This document shows positions 41,230 through 43,597 of a stretch of 43,597 nucleotides of DNA, in pieces. This DNA is from an uncultured Eubacteriales bacterium (GTDB lineage Bacteria; Bacillota; Clostridia; Oscillospirales; Oscillospiraceae), in the NCBI GenBank assembly GCA_900547315.1, contig URGI01000006.1, positions 1 through 43,597 of the forward strand, written 5' to 3'. Both the position numbers and the translations under genes were made by a program. The first letter of the stretch is position 1. Every line of letters begins with the position of its first letter. The notes beneath the pieces are model-generated. The model was not told the origin of the DNA and did no database searches. It saw only the letters and a program-made list of their open reading frames with translations.

Positions 41230-42633
41230 GTGAAATTTCGTCTGAAAATCACGATATGCATGATCTGGCTCCTGACGCTGGCCTTCGGCATCGGCGGGAG
41301 TATGCTCATTGCGCTCAATTTTTCAAACGCGTTTGAGCGGGAGAAGGCCACGGCGCTCTCCTCGCACCAGATGCTTCTGAGCGCGCTGCAGATCGTCGAC
41401 GAGGCGGGCGCAGACCCCGAGCACAAGGAGCTTGCCTCCACGCTTGAACAGCTCAACGGGCAGGAGTGGACAGGCTTTGCGATGCTGAGCCTGTGCGGGC
41501 CGGACGGCGAGATAATATATTTCTCCGGCGAGCGCAACATCAACACCGTCGTCCAGCTCGCGCCGGACGACGGGATGAGCCGCATGACCGTTATACGCGG
41601 CGACGACGGCGGGAGATATATCCGCTTGACCTCGGCCTTCAAATCCGGTCAGGACACGCTGATTCTCGACCAGTGCAGCAGCGTCAGCGACGTGTACACT
41701 GCGCGCGGCGAGCAGCTGAGGATATACCGGCGCGTGTTCGCGGCGGTCGTAGTGCTGGGCGGAGGGCTGAGCTGGCTGCTGGCGTATTGGCTGACCCGAC
41801 CGCTGACCGCGCTGTCGCGCGCGTCACGCCGCTTCGCCGCGGGAGACCTCGAATACCGCGAGGCCGTCCGTTCGACGGATGAGCTCGGCACGCTGACTGC
41901 GGACTTCAACGTCATGGCCGATAAGCTCGCCGCGAACATCCATGAGCTGCAGGACGCCGCTGCGCGGCAGGAGAGCTTCATGGGCAGCTTCGCGCACGAG
42001 ATGAAAAACCCGATGACATCGATCATCGGCTACGCGGAGCTTATCCGCTCCCAGCTGCTCACTCCGGAGGAGGAGCAGGACGCGGCGAACTATATCTTTT
42101 CCGAGGGCAAGCGGCTGGAGAGCCTGTCGTTCAAGCTGCTGGACATTCTGGTGCTCAAGAAAAAGACCGCCGAGCTTCAGCCGTGCAGTCCGGCGCAGCT
42201 TGTCGGCGGCACGGTGGAGCACCTGCGGCGCGTGTTCGCGGAGAAGAACATCGTGCTGCAGTGCCGCTGCGAGGAAGGAATGTGCATGCTGGAGCCTGAT
42301 CTGGTGAAGTCCCTGCTAGTGAATCTGCTTGATAACGCGCGCAAGGCCATGGACGGCGGCGGAAATATCTATGTCGTGTCCGAGATGCTGCCCGACGGCT
42401 GCCGCATCCGCGTGCTCGATACCGGCCGCGGCATCCCGCAGGAGGAGATCACGCACATCACGGAGGCGTTCTACCGCGTGGACAAATCGCGCTCCCGCGC
42501 GCAGGGCGGCGTCGGGCTCGGCCTGTCGCTGTGCAGCGAGATAGTGCAGCTGCATAACGGGACGATGTCCTTTGCAAGCCGCGTCGGCAACGGCACCTGC
42601 GTCACGGTAGAGCTGAAAGGGGGAGCGGTGTGA
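41230..42633 (+). CDS. Sensor histidine kinase
   Basis: 467 residues from GTG 41230 (GGAGAG five bases upstream). Helix 1 at about 8-30, extracytoplasmic sensor of about 138 residues, helix 2 at about 169-188, HAMP domain 189-241, DHp helix with H256 in SFAHEMKNPMTSI, then the HATPase domain: N-box N365-LLDN (to N369), G1 DTGRGIP (397-403), G2 GGVGLGLSL (426-434). The sensor loop shows no familiar ligand-binding motif. Its last four bases overlap the start of the next gene, so all three products are made together. The signal is unknown. Confidence 0.93.
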   Translation: MKFRLKITICMIWLLTLAFGIGGSMLIALNFSNAFEREKATALSSHQMLLSALQIVDEAGADPEHKELASTLEQLNGQEWTGFAMLSLCGPDGEIIYFSGERNINTVVQLAPDDGMSRMTVIRGDDGGRYIRLTSAFKSGQDTLILDQCSSVSDVYTARGEQLRIYRRVFAAVVVLGGGLSWLLAYWLTRPLTALSRASRRFAAGDLEYREAVRSTDELGTLTADFNVMADKLAANIHELQDAAARQESFMGSFAHEMKNPMTSIIGYAELIRSQLLTPEEEQDAANYIFSEGKRLESLSFKLLDILVLKKKTAELQPCSPAQLVGGTVEHLRRVFAEKNIVLQCRCEEGMCMLEPDLVKSLLVNLLDNARKAMDGGGNIYVVSEMLPDGCRIRVLDTGRGIPQEEITHITEAFYRVDKSRSRAQGGVGLGLSLCSEIVQLHNGTMSFASRVGNGTCVTVELKGGAV

Positions 42634-43511
42634 AAAAAATCAGAAGACCTTTCGCCGCGCTTCTGGACCGGCGATACTTCCCGGCGCTGCTGATAGTCCT
42701 CGCGCTCGCAGTGGGAATGCTCCTGCCGCAGGCGGTACTCGCGGTGCAGGGCGTGCATCTTGAAAAAACGGACACCCTGCTGCCGACCGGCATCTCCGTT
42801 GGCCGACAGAGCAGCGAGACGGCGAAGCTCGACATCCTGACGCGGTTTTACAATGCCATGGAGAACGGCAGCGGCGATGAGATCGAGCTGAGCAGAGGGC
42901 GGTACATGACCGCGGAGCAGGTTCTGGAGCGGGTCACGGAGCTGAAAACCATCGCGGACGCTGCGGGGCTGCCGTTTGAGATGCCGCCCGACAATATCCA
43001 GAGCACTTCGGGGCTGCAATCCGAGATACAGCCGGACTATGTCCAGCGCATCGCCATACCGGTGCTTGTCGTTTTCAACGACGAATCCAGCATGACCTCG
43101 TCGATAGTATGGGTCGCACAGCTGTCTTGGGAAAAGAACGAGCTAAACTTCGTCGTCGACGACGAGACGGGCATGATCCTATCGGCCTACTTCTACTTAT
43201 ACAATAACGACGCATTAGTCAACGGGCGGTCGGACGAAACGGCTCCCGCCGACGCAGATGAGACGGCGCGGCGTCTCGGAGAGGCGCTCTGCAGAAGCTA
43301 CGGCTTCGAGAATGTCACCGTCGAGGCCGAGACTGGCAGCCTCGGAGACGAAACCGAACTGCTCATTGCCGAGACCGATTACAGTGCAGAATATTTTGCC
43401 GAGTGCAATATACGCTTTGCACTCAACGGAGAAACCAAATGCAGAATGAGCCTGTCTTTCGAGGGGCAGAACTGGCACTTCGGGGTGTATGTAAACTATA
43501 GTATCGGTTAA
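42630..43511 (+). CDS. Membrane-anchored extracytoplasmic protein coupled to the two-component system
   Basis: 293 residues from GTG 42630, overlapping the kinase stop by four bases (GTGA), so translationally coupled. Basic N-terminus, one hydrophobic helix (about 18-40, possibly an uncleaved signal anchor), then about 250 residues outside the membrane, acidic and strand-rich, with two similar-looking halves around VLVVFNDESSMTSSIVWVAQLSWEK and LNGETKCRMSLSFEGQNWHFGVYVNY. I do not recognise the family. The place after a regulator and kinase recalls the WalRK-YycHI layout, where membrane-anchored proteins tune the kinase; that role is inference. The downstream 86 bases to the window end contain no feature I can support. 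Confidence 0.75.
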   Translation: MKKIRRPFAALLDRRYFPALLIVLALAVGMLLPQAVLAVQGVHLEKTDTLLPTGISVGRQSSETAKLDILTRFYNAMENGSGDEIELSRGRYMTAEQVLERVTELKTIADAAGLPFEMPPDNIQSTSGLQSEIQPDYVQRIAIPVLVVFNDESSMTSSIVWVAQLSWEKNELNFVVDDETGMILSAYFYLYNNDALVNGRSDETAPADADETARRLGEALCRSYGFENVTVEAETGSLGDETELLIAETDYSAEYFAECNIRFALNGETKCRMSLSFEGQNWHFGVYVNYSIG

Positions 43512-43597
43512 CAAGGGCAGACACGGTTTTGACGGGCAGAAATGCGTCCATACTTCTTCAAAGCCCTTGACAATACAGCAAGTATTCTCTGCGGCCT

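Noticed and set aside
43567..43597. A promoter at the window end starting with TTGACA (43567-43572)
   Set aside because: No acceptable -10 box occurs at 16-18 bases before the sequence ends.

Overview
The window reads as chromosomal core sequence from a GC-rich Gram-positive anaerobe of the Bacillota, most likely the Oscillospirales (clostridial cluster IV). The signs are strong GGAGG-type ribosome binding sites, consensus sigma-A promoters with 17-base spacers, a perfect CIRCE operator, type III glutamine synthetase paired with an ANTAR regulator, a recJ-rel-dtd cluster, and CstA and MMPL proteins of clostridial type. The taxonomic call is inference. I support 36 protein genes. I see no rRNA, tRNA, CRISPR array, transposase, phage gene or replication origin, and no gene-free stretch longer than 300 bases.

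Layout. 1-2.5 kb: an unknown gene and a CstA-family transporter. 2.6-11 kb, minus strand: pyrimidine-nucleoside phosphorylase, an unknown protein, a solitary MazF-type RNase, a sodium:neurotransmitter-type symporter, a lipoprotein, and a 1257-residue MMPL transporter with a long heptad-repeat segment. 11.2-16.2 kb: 6-phosphofructokinase, an MFS transporter, a small lipoprotein that looks like an internal-deletion remnant, a rhomboid-like membrane protein without the catalytic serine, and RlmB-type 2'-O-methyltransferase. 16.2-22.1 kb, plus strand: a 937-residue protein with the architecture of a P-type ATPase but none of its intact catalytic motifs, a divergent EF-G paralogue, and a membrane-anchored SGNH-like protein.

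22.2-32.6 kb, minus strand: recJ, rel, dtd, an MBL hydrolase, a sugar-nucleotide transferase, galE, an ANTAR antiterminator and glutamine synthetase III. The synthetase has its own consensus promoter and a leader hairpin that looks like an ANTAR-controlled attenuator. 32.8-36.6 kb: a LOG-family protein, a second CstA, TatD with an abnormal read-through C-terminus, and a CIRCE-linked Hsp20. 36.7-39.2 kb: a zinc ABC importer operon (znuA-znuC-znuB). 39.3-40.4 kb: a flavin-binding-type protein and the manganese exporter MntP, transcribed divergently, with a Fur-box-like palindrome at the mntP start site. 40.5-43.5 kb: a two-component system translationally coupled to a membrane-anchored extracytoplasmic protein, behind a promoter carrying helically phased direct repeats.

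The most unusual items are the catalytically degenerate P-type ATPase-like protein with a long acidic disordered N-terminus, the ANTAR/leader/glutamine synthetase unit, the rhomboid-like pseudoprotease with a zinc-ribbon tail, and the EF-G paralogue whose G4 motif has lost the guanine-specifying aspartate. Everything here was read by eye. Family assignments rest on recognised motifs, not on searches.
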